Of a DNA stretch of 64,000 nucleotides, positions 18,779-28,352 are shown piece after piece. The translations under genes were made by a program, and so were the position numbers. This stretch comes from Spirochaetota bacterium (GTDB lineage Bacteria > Spirochaetota > Spirochaetia > CADAEX01), in the NCBI GenBank assembly GCA_009786125.1, contig WQTU01000139.1, forward strand, positions 72,483-136,482, in the 5' to 3' direction. How positions within the stretch are numbered: position 1 is the first letter of the stretch; every line of letters starts with the position of its first letter. The notes under the pieces were generated by a model. It saw only the letters and a program-made list of their open reading frames with translations, had not been told where the DNA came from and did no database searches.

Positions 18779-20021
18779 TTTGCACCGTCAATCCTTCCAC
18801 TGTCTCGATCATAAAATTAGCCACCCGCTTTCCTGCTTCGCCAGGATATTGCCATGCCTGTGTCTTGACTTCTTTTATGGCTGATTCCATAGCGTTACTT
18901 TCAGAAACCTTTGAGATCTGGCTCGGCAAGTCATTCAACAAATCCGGCTTTAACTCTATACCGGTTTTTTTCAAGTTGCGAAAAGTCCATATTTCTTCCT
19001 GATCCTCATAAATCTGAAACGCATCACGAGATCGCCAGTCAAGTTTTTCAGATACATAAAAAACCGGCTTATTTCGTAAAAACATATAATCCAATATTAT
19101 GCCTGAAAAATCAGAAATCATAACATCTGCCTTTTTAAGTGAATATATATTATCACGTTCAAAGTCCCACTCCAAATTCGCATTGCTGGCATAACGCGAA
19201 GAAAGGCGGTCTATTATCTCTTTTTCGACAAGCAATGATTGCGGATGAGGTCTCACGATAATCCGCCACCCTGTTGCCACTAATGGGTCCAGCAGTTTCT
19301 CCCCAAATCTGGAAAGCAAAGCAACTTCGCTCCAGGATGGCGAAACCAGAACTGTAAAAATGCTATTTTCTTCTGCGGGAATCTGTTCAATTTTTTTAAC
19401 AAATTCATCCAAATAAGAGCAGCCTACGGTAACAATTTGTTTTTCCGGCAAATTGCGCACTTTCTCAAGTTTTCGAATGTGTTCTTCCTGATAATCCCGC
19501 CCATTTACCAAAAGCGAATCAAAATAATCCATGCCAAATAATTCACATTGTGCAAATTCCGAAGGAGTATGAAAAAGGTGGCTGTAATGTTTAACCATTT
19601 TAGAGCGCTTCCACTGATACACATCAAGCCCCGGCGTCGTTGCAAGAACAAAATCAGCAGAAAGAAAATTGAGCCTCGCAAAAGCTTTGTTGCCCCCGCC
19701 CAGGCACTCAGCCTTTACATGCTTAAACCCGGCATCAAAAACAGGGTCGTCTTTGGATGCGGTTAAATAGAGAAGGTCTATTCCTCGGCTTTCAAATTCT
19801 TCCACAACAGGCTTAAAGAGCGTCCAATAACGCTTGTCTTCTGCATAAATAACAAACTTGTTTTTTGATCCGTGTTTTGCCCTGCCGCCTGTAAAAAAGG
19901 ATTTTATCTTTATATACATAGCCTGAAATGTAAAATAAACCGCGGCTGCTATGCCAATAAGTATGGAAAAAATAGCGCTCCCTGTTCCGGGATCAATGTA
20001 AAGAAAAGGTAAAGATATCAT
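18771..20021 (-). CDS. CDP-glycerol glycerophosphotransferase family (TagB/TagF-like)
   Basis: N-terminal TM LPFLYIDPGTGSAIFSILIGIAAAVYF; VVRPHPQSL-like IIVRPHPQS; SLKKADVMISDFSGIILDYMFLRNKPVFYV. Confidence 0.78.
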   Translation of the reverse strand: MISLPFLYIDPGTGSAIFSILIGIAAAVYFTFQAMYIKIKSFFTGGRAKHGSKNKFVIYAEDKRYWTLFKPVVEEFESRGIDLLYLTASKDDPVFDAGFKHVKAECLGGGNKAFARLNFLSADFVLATTPGLDVYQWKRSKMVKHYSHLFHTPSEFAQCELFGMDYFDSLLVNGRDYQEEHIRKLEKVRNLPEKQIVTVGCSYLDEFVKKIEQIPAEENSIFTVLVSPSWSEVALLSRFGEKLLDPLVATGWRIIVRPHPQSLLVEKEIIDRLSSRYASNANLEWDFERDNIYSLKKADVMISDFSGIILDYMFLRNKPVFYVSEKLDWRSRDAFQIYEDQEEIWTFRNLKKTGIELKPDLLNDLPSQISKVSESNAMESAIKEVKTQAWQYPGEAGKRVANFMIETVEGLTVQNA

Positions 20022-20119
20022 ATAAAACGTATTATCTCCTGTATAAGTAAACTAAATATTTAAAAAATTATCAACGCGTAGGACACAAAAACTCTAATAT
20101 TCTACTTCTGCCCGAAAGC

Positions 20120-21526
20120 CTAAAACCCAAATTTTAATAGGTCTAAAAATCCCAAAATGATATGATTAACTCTGTCTGAAGGCCGTATTGCTGCAACAGG
20201 TCCAAGAAATAGCATCGTAGCACACGCAACTATTATATACCACTTATTTCTATTAATAACAGGAGCCATCTTGGCAACTACAGTTAGTACAGTATTGTTT
20301 TTTACATAGATCAAATAGAAAATCAACATAAACTGGATCAGGATAATCATTATCATCCATCTGCCAAAATCAAAAAACATGAAAAAAACCGGAATATGAT
20401 AAACAAAAAGTAAAACAGGAAGAGTGAAAAATAATTTCATATATCGTTTTTGTTCAACGCGAAAGCAACATATCCAGAAGTATGCAAACAATACAATTAA
20501 AGGCAAGTTAATAAGCACACTTATTGTTCCCGAGAATTTCAAGAAACCCCAACCTGCCATCAAACCTCGCCAATCTGATAAATGATCTCCAAATCCTGCG
20601 AAGAATATCATGTGTATAAATTCGTATGCATAGTTAAGATCTGTTTTTGTTTTTATATATTCTACAAAAGCAGCAGCATCCGGAAACATAAAAGTCTGTT
20701 TGGCAAACAAAAGGTACGAAATAAAGCTTGAGACAACAACGACAAAACTAACAAAAAACAGGGCGATATATGATTTTTTTTCAGGTAACTTGTAAAATAA
20801 CAATATAAAAATAAATGGGATATAAAAAAACACCAGAATAAGATGTATTGATATGGTAAACAAGGCAAAAACCGGAATAAGCCACTTTAAGTATTGGTTA
20901 TCAATAATTGCTACCAAAATCAACATAAAAAGCAATGCGTATATTTCAGACCTGCCAAAATTATTTGGAGTAAAATATGCAGCAGGAGAAGCAAAACATG
21001 TTAGCAACAGCAAGGATAAAAACAACACAAAAGGTTTTATATTGTCTTTATTGCTTTTAATAAAATAGCCTAGGTAGACAGAAATCAAAAATATCATAAG
21101 TATCAAAGAGCAGAAAATAAAGTGCCATACAAAGTATCTTGAAATAAACTCCCCGTTTGAGAGAAAATCTACTACAGTTCCTAAAAAACCCCTTGATGAA
21201 ACTCCATAACGATATGACAAAAGAAAAGTACTTGCAGTAAGAGAGCACAAATTATCGATTTTAGGCGCCAGTGCAAGTAGTTGTATAAAAAGAAAGGAAA
21301 ATATACCAACTTCATATTTGTTTATACTATTCTTATACAGGATTACTAAATACATTATGCAAGCTGTAAATATATAAAGAGCAGGTATTTTGATTAAATT
21401 TGTGCGAAAGAAAACAAGGCAAAATAAATCGCAAAAAACCAAAAAAAATAAAACAACCATTAGTCGAAAACGAGTTTTATTAGAATAAAGAGTTTTATCT
21501 TCGTTACTTACTGCTTTAAGCATCAT
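20120..21526 (-). CDS. Polytopic membrane protein (candidate GT-C/Gtr-type glycosyltransferase), paralog A
   Basis: ~12 hydrophobic segments; near-identical long stretches to the adjacent ORF (e.g. SFLLSYRYGVSSRGFLGTVVDFLSNGEFIS). Confidence 0.7.
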   Translation of the reverse strand: MMLKAVSNEDKTLYSNKTRFRLMVVLFFLVFCDLFCLVFFRTNLIKIPALYIFTACIMYLVILYKNSINKYEVGIFSFLFIQLLALAPKIDNLCSLTASTFLLSYRYGVSSRGFLGTVVDFLSNGEFISRYFVWHFIFCSLILMIFLISVYLGYFIKSNKDNIKPFVLFLSLLLLTCFASPAAYFTPNNFGRSEIYALLFMLILVAIIDNQYLKWLIPVFALFTISIHLILVFFYIPFIFILLFYKLPEKKSYIALFFVSFVVVVSSFISYLLFAKQTFMFPDAAAFVEYIKTKTDLNYAYEFIHMIFFAGFGDHLSDWRGLMAGWGFLKFSGTISVLINLPLIVLFAYFWICCFRVEQKRYMKLFFTLPVLLFVYHIPVFFMFFDFGRWMIMIILIQFMLIFYLIYVKNNTVLTVVAKMAPVINRNKWYIIVACATMLFLGPVAAIRPSDRVNHIILGFLDLLKFGF

Positions 21527-21548
21527 ATTTTTCTCTGATAATTAAAAT

Positions 21549-22940
21549 TTAAAAAACAAACTTTAACAAGTCTAAAAAACCTTCTGCGATATGCATAATC
21601 CTGTGAGAAGGCCCTTTTATTAGAACAGGTCCAAGAAATAGCATTATGGCACATGCAACTATTATATACCACCAGTTTTTATTAATAATAGGAACCATTC
21701 TACCTGCTACAATTAATACTGTATTGTTCTTTACATAGATTAAATAAAAAATCAACACAAACTGAATCAAGATAATCATTACCATCCATCTGGCAAAATC
21801 ATAAAATAGGAAAAAAACCGGTATATGATAAATAAAAAGTAAAACAGGAAGAACAAAAAAGATTTTCATGTATCGCTGCTTTTCTTGTAAAAAACAACTT
21901 ATCCAAAAGTATGCAAACAATACAATTAAAGGCAAGTTAATAAGCACACTTAGATTTCCTTTAAACATCAAAGACACTCTGTCCTTCCAGCCAAGCAAAT
22001 GTTCATGAAACTCTGCAAAAAATATCATATGTATATCGAATAGCAAAAACTCAATATCTGTTTTTGTTTTTAAATACTCCAGAAAAGCAACAGCATCCGG
22101 AAACACAAAAGTCTGCTTGGCAAACAAGAGGTACAAAATAAAGCTTGAGACAACAACCACAAAGCTAACAAAAAACAGGGCTATATATGATTTTTTTTCG
22201 GGCAACTTGTAAAACAGCAAGATAAAAATAAAAGGGATATAAAAAAATACCAAAATAAGATGTGTTGATATTGTAAACAAAGCAAGAAGCGGTATAAACC
22301 ACTTAAGGTATTGGTTGTCAATAACTGCTACTAAAAGCAGCATATAAATCAATGCATACATCTCAGATCTGCCGAAATTTTGCGCGGTAAGATATGTCGA
22401 AGGAGAAGCAAAACATGTTAGCAGCAACAAGGATAAAAATAACACAAAAGGTTTTATATCATCTTTGCTATTTTTGATAAGATAGCCCAAGTAAACAGAA
22501 ATCAAAAAAATTAGAAACACAGTTGAGCAAAAAATAAAGTGCCACACAAAATATTTTGAGATAAACTCCCCGTTTGAGAGAAAATCTACTACAGTTCCTA
22601 AAAAACCCCTTGATGAAACTCCATAACGATATGATAAAAGAAAAGAATTTGCAACAAGTGAATTCAAATTATCGAATTTCGGCGCCATTGCAAGCAGTTG
22701 TACAAAAAGAAAAGAAAATATACCAACTTCATATTTGTTTATACTGTTTTTATACAGAATTATTAAATACATTATGCAGGCTGTAAAAATATAAAGAGCA
22801 GGTATTTTAATTAAATTTGTACGAAAGAAAACAAGGCAAAATAAATCGCATAAAACTAGAAAAAACAAAACTGCCATTAGTCGAAAACGAGTCTTGCCAG
22901 AGTAAAGAGTTTTATCTTCGGTGCTTACTGCTTCAAGCAT
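21549..22940 (-). CDS. Polytopic membrane protein (candidate GT-C/Gtr-type glycosyltransferase), paralog B
   Basis: Start reassigned to ATG 22940 (MLEAVSTEDKT), overlapping the upstream stop as TAATG; strongly similar to paralog A. Confidence 0.7.
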   Translation of the reverse strand: MLEAVSTEDKTLYSGKTRFRLMAVLFFLVLCDLFCLVFFRTNLIKIPALYIFTACIMYLIILYKNSINKYEVGIFSFLFVQLLAMAPKFDNLNSLVANSFLLSYRYGVSSRGFLGTVVDFLSNGEFISKYFVWHFIFCSTVFLIFLISVYLGYLIKNSKDDIKPFVLFLSLLLLTCFASPSTYLTAQNFGRSEMYALIYMLLLVAVIDNQYLKWFIPLLALFTISTHLILVFFYIPFIFILLFYKLPEKKSYIALFFVSFVVVVSSFILYLLFAKQTFVFPDAVAFLEYLKTKTDIEFLLFDIHMIFFAEFHEHLLGWKDRVSLMFKGNLSVLINLPLIVLFAYFWISCFLQEKQRYMKIFFVLPVLLFIYHIPVFFLFYDFARWMVMIILIQFVLIFYLIYVKNNTVLIVAGRMVPIINKNWWYIIVACAIMLFLGPVLIKGPSHRIMHIAEGFLDLLKFVF

Positions 22941-24043
22941 TATACTCTCCTGAATACATACCATTTTGCCATAATAAAGTTAACTGTCATTCCTGCTGCA
23001 ATACCGCCTGCCTGGGCAATTACTTTATAAGGAAACTCAAAATTAGACAATAGTGCTTTCAAGACAAGAAGATTTACTGCTAGCCCGAGAAGTGAAATTG
23101 CAATAAATTCAATCCACTTTTTGGGAGATAATGTTTTTTCTGCTGTATCGCGCTTAAACGACCACTTGTGATTGATAATATAGTTTTGAGTAACAGCAAT
23201 CAAAAAACAAATAGTGCTAATTTGAATCACTGGCAGCCCGAAAATATCGACACAGAAAAAGAAAATGATCAGATTAGTTAATGTTCCAAGCCCGCCGGTT
23301 ACAGCAAATTTGATAAATTGATCAACACCAGTATCACGACCTACGCTGCGTTTTATTCTCCAAACATTAATAAACGCTTCCAGAAAAATATTTTTCGACA
23401 TTTTTGAAGCCCCTAGTGTTCTATCTGTAAACAGGATAGGAACTTCCTTAACAGAGCAACCTGCAGCCCAGGCTCTGTACTTTAATTCAATTTGAAAAGA
23501 ATAACCCTTTGAAATAATGTTTTCCAGACCAATTTTTTCCAGCGCCCTTCTCGTCAACATATTAAAACCGCCGGTCAAATCTTTAATGGGGCAGCCAAAA
23601 ATCATGCGGGAATATAGCGATCCGCCTTTTGAGACTATGTTTCTAAGCATTGTCCACCCCTCAACACCACCGCCTTTTATGTTTCTGGAACCAATAACAA
23701 CATCATGCGTGTTAAGTTCCGAAAGCATTTTAGGAATGTATTTGGGATTATGGGAAAAATCTGCATCCATTTCAAGAAAAGCTTCATAATGGCGGGACAA
23801 ACCCCATTCAAATGCAGCAAGATATGCAGCTGCCAAGCCTTCTTTTTTTGGACGATTTAAGATATGTAGTCTGCCAGAATAAGAAGAAATAAGCTGTTCT
23901 ACTATTTTTGCAGTTCCATCAGGAGAATTATCATCCGCTACAAGAATTTCGACTTCTTGAGGAACAACATCAAAAGTAGCTTTTAAAATAGCTTCTATAT
24001 TTTCTGCTTCATTATAAGTGGGGATGGCAATTAAAAGTTTCAT
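22940..24043 (-). CDS. Polyprenyl-phosphate glycosyltransferase (DPM1-like GT2) fused to C-terminal GtrA domain
   Basis: LLIAIPTYNEAENIEAILKATFDVVPQEVEILVADDNSPDGT; LEMDADFSHNPKYIPKM; C-term QFIKFAVTGGLGTLTNLIIFFFCVDIFG...ITQNYIINHKWSF GtrA-like. Confidence 0.9.
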   Translation of the reverse strand: MKLLIAIPTYNEAENIEAILKATFDVVPQEVEILVADDNSPDGTAKIVEQLISSYSGRLHILNRPKKEGLAAAYLAAFEWGLSRHYEAFLEMDADFSHNPKYIPKMLSELNTHDVVIGSRNIKGGGVEGWTMLRNIVSKGGSLYSRMIFGCPIKDLTGGFNMLTRRALEKIGLENIISKGYSFQIELKYRAWAAGCSVKEVPILFTDRTLGASKMSKNIFLEAFINVWRIKRSVGRDTGVDQFIKFAVTGGLGTLTNLIIFFFCVDIFGLPVIQISTICFLIAVTQNYIINHKWSFKRDTAEKTLSPKKWIEFIAISLLGLAVNLLVLKALLSNFEFPYKVIAQAGGIAAGMTVNFIMAKWYVFRRV

Positions 24044-24068
24044 CTATCGTTATTTCTCCTTATTTTAC

Positions 24069-25139
24069 TTACTTGGTCTTTTCTGTCAACAATTCATCAA
24101 ATAAATTAAACCACATCTTACCTACAAACTCCGGCTTAAATCTATCAATATCGCTTTGCGCTGCGGTTCCAAATTGCTTTCTTAAATTCAGATTTTCAAC
24201 AAGCTTTAAAATAGCTTCTGCTAACGCTTTAACATTTCCATTTTCTACTAATATCCCATCAATTCCATTGCGAATAATATCCGCAGGTCCTTCGGGGCAA
24301 TCAAATGAAACTGTTGGCACGCCGCAGGACTTTGCTTCAAGCAAAACTAATCCGAAACTTTCACGCCTCGAACTCACTACGCAAATACCTGCCTGACAAT
24401 ATTCTTCTTCCATTTTATCTGTTCGGGGTAAAATTTTTACTATATTTTCCAACCCATAATTTATTATTTGTTTTTGGAGCTTATCTTGTTCTCTTCCGGC
24501 TCCAATAATTCTAACCTGCCAATCTAAACATTTTTCCTTTATTAATGAAATCGCCTCTATAAGTCGCTCAAAGCCCTTTTCAAAAGAAAGCCGTCCAACA
24601 GACACTATTATTTTGTTTTCTGTTGTTGTTCTTTTTTCAGGAACAAAAGACAAGCTGTTTGCTATAACAACTGCTCTTTTATGCCAGGAATAATTTTTCA
24701 AATCACCGGAAGCAAGCACAACCACTGCATCTAGCCGCGGATAAAACAAGCGCCTTCTTATTCTTGTAAAAAAACTAAGCCCGTAATAAATTGTATGCTC
24801 TGCTGCAATTTTTATGCAATTTTTTCCTAAAAACAGCATGGGAAAATTATTCGCAGCAAGTGTTCCGATAACAATATCTTCGTTTTTACAATTTTTTCTT
24901 ATAGAAGAAAAATATTGTACTAATCTTTTTATTTTATTCTTTGAACAGCAATTTCCATGCAATATTTTAATTTTTTCAGTAGTTTTATAAGCAGGATTTC
25001 CATGAGAAGTTTTTACACTCAATACAGAAACTTCATATTTGTTTGAATCTGCCAGGATGTTTGCTAAATTTGTTACAGCGCGCTCAGTCCCTGCGGGAAA
25101 TGTTATATCCGGTACTATTATTGTTATTTTTTTTAGCAC
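24069..25139 (-). CDS. Glycosyltransferase family 4
   Basis: GTG start; FPAGTERAVTNLANILA; SVGRLSFEKGFERLIEA; VVSSRRESFGLVLLEAKSCGVPTVSFDCPEGP. Confidence 0.9.
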   Translation of the reverse strand: MLKKITIIVPDITFPAGTERAVTNLANILADSNKYEVSVLSVKTSHGNPAYKTTEKIKILHGNCCSKNKIKRLVQYFSSIRKNCKNEDIVIGTLAANNFPMLFLGKNCIKIAAEHTIYYGLSFFTRIRRRLFYPRLDAVVVLASGDLKNYSWHKRAVVIANSLSFVPEKRTTTENKIIVSVGRLSFEKGFERLIEAISLIKEKCLDWQVRIIGAGREQDKLQKQIINYGLENIVKILPRTDKMEEEYCQAGICVVSSRRESFGLVLLEAKSCGVPTVSFDCPEGPADIIRNGIDGILVENGNVKALAEAILKLVENLNLRKQFGTAAQSDIDRFKPEFVGKMWFNLFDELLTEKTK

Positions 25140-25140
25140 G

Positions 25141-26511
25141 TTATTCTGCCAACATTTTTTTAACTCTTTGCCCTTCCTCAGTCAAGCAATATTTTTGCAA
25201 GCGGCTGTTGGGCTTGCCAGGAATAGTCATTTCAATTAAACTAAGTTTTAATGCGGGCTGAATATAGTTCTGTCTGAAATTTTCTCTGTCACTTAGCTTT
25301 AGATATGCCTGTATTTCTGCCCTATCCCTTTCTCCATCCAGCATTTTTAACAACTCACGGACTTGCGGGGTGACTTGCGGGGTGACTTGCGGGGTGACTT
25401 GCGGGGTGACTTGCTGATTTTTCTCAAAATACTCAACACTAAAAATCATTGGATCCTCTGTAATACCAAGAGAGAGATGCGGATAATCTTTTAACCAATC
25501 TCTAATCCGAATAAAACCTGTTCCATATTTTTCAATATCACCCATTAAGTAAAAAACTTCAGTTAGCAATTTATTTCTATGTCTTGCTTTATAAACATTT
25601 TCTCTCAGATCATTAATCGTTAGCCCATTAAGCAATCGCCCTGGATTGGAAATTTCTATGCGGTCATCAAAAATCTTAATAATTACGTCTGTCGGATTTG
25701 AATAGTCTTTATGAACAATAGCATTAAGCAGCGACTCTCGTATTGCCTGTAATGGAAATTGCCATATTTCTTTTCGTTTAAGTTCTCCTGTAAATTCATA
25801 TCCCAACCTAATATTTCTTTTAACAAAAATCATTGCTTCTTCTACTGCTAAGACCAAAGGGCTTCGAATTAAAAGATCATCAATAATCGTCTCTCTGGTC
25901 TTAAATCTACCAATGTGAATTCCTGTAAAATGCGTTCCAAAAAGAAGCTGCGCTGCACGGGTTAACTTTTCATTTACAACTAATCCGAGTTTTAAAAAAT
26001 CGTCTTTAATATTACTGCCCAAAAGAAGTCTTCCGGATTCAAGCAAGCGTTTCGAAAAGAGAGATATTGCCCTGTCATCTAATTCCTCAAACTTGGTTTC
26101 TACGGGAAAAGAGTCAAAAGAATAACTCAAGCTGATAAGCCTCAATTCAGTAATTTCATCAATAGACAAAATATGGTTTGAATTTTGCTTTCTTATAAAA
26201 TACTTGTTTTTATAAGACACTGGCTTTACTGGAAATTCGCTTACATTTATTTCTACAACAGTTTTGCTATCAATTTCAATAACATTAAAATCCGGAAAAA
26301 TTGCAGGCTGAGTACTTTGTTTGATTTCATTGATCCAACTTTGAATGCTTTCATTAGCAAGCTGTATGCCAACAACTTCTTTTTTATTATTAATACCAAG
26401 ATAAATCTTGCCGCCCCTGGAATTGGAAAAAGCGATAATAGTTTCAATAACTTCTTTGTTGAACGAAGACTTAAATTCTATTGTGTCAGATTCTTTTTCA
26501 GGTATTCGCAT
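25141..26511 (-). CDS. AlbA_2 / HATPase_c_4 putative DNA-binding regulator with VTPQ repeat linker and C-terminal HTH
   Basis: ESDTIEFKSSFNKEVIETIIAFSNSRGGKIYLGINNKKEVVGI; LNAIVHKDYSNPTDVIIKIFDDRIEISNPGRL; VTPQVTPQVTPQVTPQV. Confidence 0.88.
   Translation of the reverse strand: MRIPEKESDTIEFKSSFNKEVIETIIAFSNSRGGKIYLGINNKKEVVGIQLANESIQSWINEIKQSTQPAIFPDFNVIEIDSKTVVEINVSEFPVKPVSYKNKYFIRKQNSNHILSIDEITELRLISLSYSFDSFPVETKFEELDDRAISLFSKRLLESGRLLLGSNIKDDFLKLGLVVNEKLTRAAQLLFGTHFTGIHIGRFKTRETIIDDLLIRSPLVLAVEEAMIFVKRNIRLGYEFTGELKRKEIWQFPLQAIRESLLNAIVHKDYSNPTDVIIKIFDDRIEISNPGRLLNGLTINDLRENVYKARHRNKLLTEVFYLMGDIEKYGTGFIRIRDWLKDYPHLSLGITEDPMIFSVEYFEKNQQVTPQVTPQVTPQVTPQVRELLKMLDGERDRAEIQAYLKLSDRENFRQNYIQPALKLSLIEMTIPGKPNSRLQKYCLTEEGQRVKKMLAE
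25361..25414. repeat. 12-bp tandem repeat, 4 perfect units plus partial (acttgcggggtg)n, in frame
   Basis: Read directly; encodes VTPQ units on the minus strand. Confidence 0.97.
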
Positions 26512-26549
26512 CGGTTTTATTATATTTTCTTTAACACTATTTCATCAAA

Positions 26550-27557
26550 TTAATCTCGGGCAGATTTAATAAATCGCTTTTTTACAGCAAGATACATTTT
26601 TTGTAATCTTCTGGCATTAGCAGCACCAAAAAGCATTATTGCTATGTACTTTTTTTTGCTTGTATATTTGGGCAATGTTTTCAATTTTTCACGAAATTTT
26701 TTATAAACATCTTGATACAGATTTTTATCTTGATGCTTAATCTCTGGTGATATATAAATTCCCTCATAACACAATTCTGCTGCTTTTTTTAACATAAAAC
26801 CACGACCTTCTTTTGTATAAGTTTTTTCGTCTTTCGACCACTCAATTAAGTCATCCACAATTTCAAGCAAACTAAGCACTCTTTTGGGCGAAATTTTTGC
26901 CATAGTCGAGCCTTCTCTGCCTACCCTGTAAGCATAAAACGGCGAATGATTTACTGCTATTTTTTGCTGTGTTGTAAATAAAACCCGTGGAACCCAATGG
27001 TCATCTTCGTGCAGAATTCCTTTCTTGAAAAACAATTTATTTTTTATTAAATATTCCCTGTTGGTAACAAACCAACACAGGGCAAGACAGCACTCTGACT
27101 TTTCAAAACCTCTTACAATTTCTTTGGGTAAACCAAAAACAATTTTTTTATTGTATTTTTTAATTTTTTTTATTTTCCCGTTATCGGTAAACCTAAACCA
27201 ATTTACATTTACAATAACATCGGTTTTATATTCTTGAATAACATCAAATAAATTTTGAAGAGTATTATTATCTGCGAACTTGTCATCGCTGTCCAGCAAA
27301 ACAACATATCCCCCGGTCGCCTGCAAAATTCCTGTATTTCGTGCATCGCTCGGACCGCTGTTTTCCTTGTGAATAACTTTAATTCTTTTATCTTTTTTTG
27401 CATATTCATCGCAAATCGCAGGGCAGTTGTCCGGAGAACCATCATCTACCAAAACACATTCATAATCTGCAAACGTTTGCGACAAAACACTTTGAATACA
27501 CTCATTTAAATATTTTTCAGTATTGTAAACAGGAGTTATGATTGAAAAGAACGGCAT
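26550..27557 (-). CDS. Glycosyltransferase family 2
   Basis: FFSIITPVYNTEKYLNECIQSVLSQTFADYECVLVDDGSPDNCPAICDEYAKKDKRIKVIHKENSGPSDARNTGI. Confidence 0.95.
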   Translation of the reverse strand: MPFFSIITPVYNTEKYLNECIQSVLSQTFADYECVLVDDGSPDNCPAICDEYAKKDKRIKVIHKENSGPSDARNTGILQATGGYVVLLDSDDKFADNNTLQNLFDVIQEYKTDVIVNVNWFRFTDNGKIKKIKKYNKKIVFGLPKEIVRGFEKSECCLALCWFVTNREYLIKNKLFFKKGILHEDDHWVPRVLFTTQQKIAVNHSPFYAYRVGREGSTMAKISPKRVLSLLEIVDDLIEWSKDEKTYTKEGRGFMLKKAAELCYEGIYISPEIKHQDKNLYQDVYKKFREKLKTLPKYTSKKKYIAIMLFGAANARRLQKMYLAVKKRFIKSARD

Positions 27558-27577
27558 TGCTCATTTCCTTTATCAGA

Positions 27578-28351
27578 TCAGCTTTTAAATATTTTTTTTA
27601 TTTTTCTCTTTATTCTTGCCAATAACTTCCATTTCTTATCCCTTTTTGCCCATATAGGATATTCTTTTAATGATTCCCAATCTAAAGAGTATTGCTCGTC
27701 ATGCGAAATACACGGTACTTTATTTAATTTTGCCAATATTGACCACACACTCTGGTCATGCCGATGTTTTTGGAATTCAGGAAAATTGTCACTTTTTGAA
27801 GCGGAGTCATCGACAAGTGAAAAGTCATCATAAAATACTTTCAAATATTTATTTATTATTTCAATACTTTGAGGACATTTTTTTATGAACATTACAGTTC
27901 CAACAATTTGGCTGGGAAAAATATCTTCTCGTGTTCTAACATTAAAATAATCAAATAAATCGCCCTTTGTCCATTGCTTTTCTGTAAACCAAGGCATATC
28001 AAAGGCGAGTAATCCTGTTTCAGATTGGCTAACTAGTTCAAAATATTCACGTAATCTTTTTGTGCCATTTTTATTTAAATGGCATCCTATATCGGTATAT
28101 TGCAGCAAATCGTTTTCATCCATTTTCGATAAAGTTTGTAAAATTATTTGCGGCTTCCACACCCAGTAACCGAATCCTCGCAAATTAAATTTGTCCTTAA
28201 AATGATTGTAAAAATCTTCATTCAAATCATCTTCGGTATATAAATAAACACCATCATACACATTCATTTGTTTTGCCTGTTTAGCAAATCTTTCTAGAGA
28301 AGCTTTTAATCTTTTATCTGCAAATCCACAAAGATATTTTTTCCCAACCAC
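27578..28351 (-). CDS. Putative capsular-type glycosyltransferase
   Basis: RGFGYWVWKPQIILQTLSKMDENDLLQYTDIGCHLN; family not firmly identified. Confidence 0.55.
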   Translation of the reverse strand: MVGKKYLCGFADKRLKASLERFAKQAKQMNVYDGVYLYTEDDLNEDFYNHFKDKFNLRGFGYWVWKPQIILQTLSKMDENDLLQYTDIGCHLNKNGTKRLREYFELVSQSETGLLAFDMPWFTEKQWTKGDLFDYFNVRTREDIFPSQIVGTVMFIKKCPQSIEIINKYLKVFYDDFSLVDDSASKSDNFPEFQKHRHDQSVWSILAKLNKVPCISHDEQYSLDWESLKEYPIWAKRDKKWKLLARIKRKIKKIFKS

Positions 28352-28352
28352 A

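Noticed and set aside
25361-25414. Tandem repeats considered as a CRISPR array
   Set aside because: 12-bp contiguous units with no spacers, in frame within a protein; same for 34882-34938 and 58773-58904.
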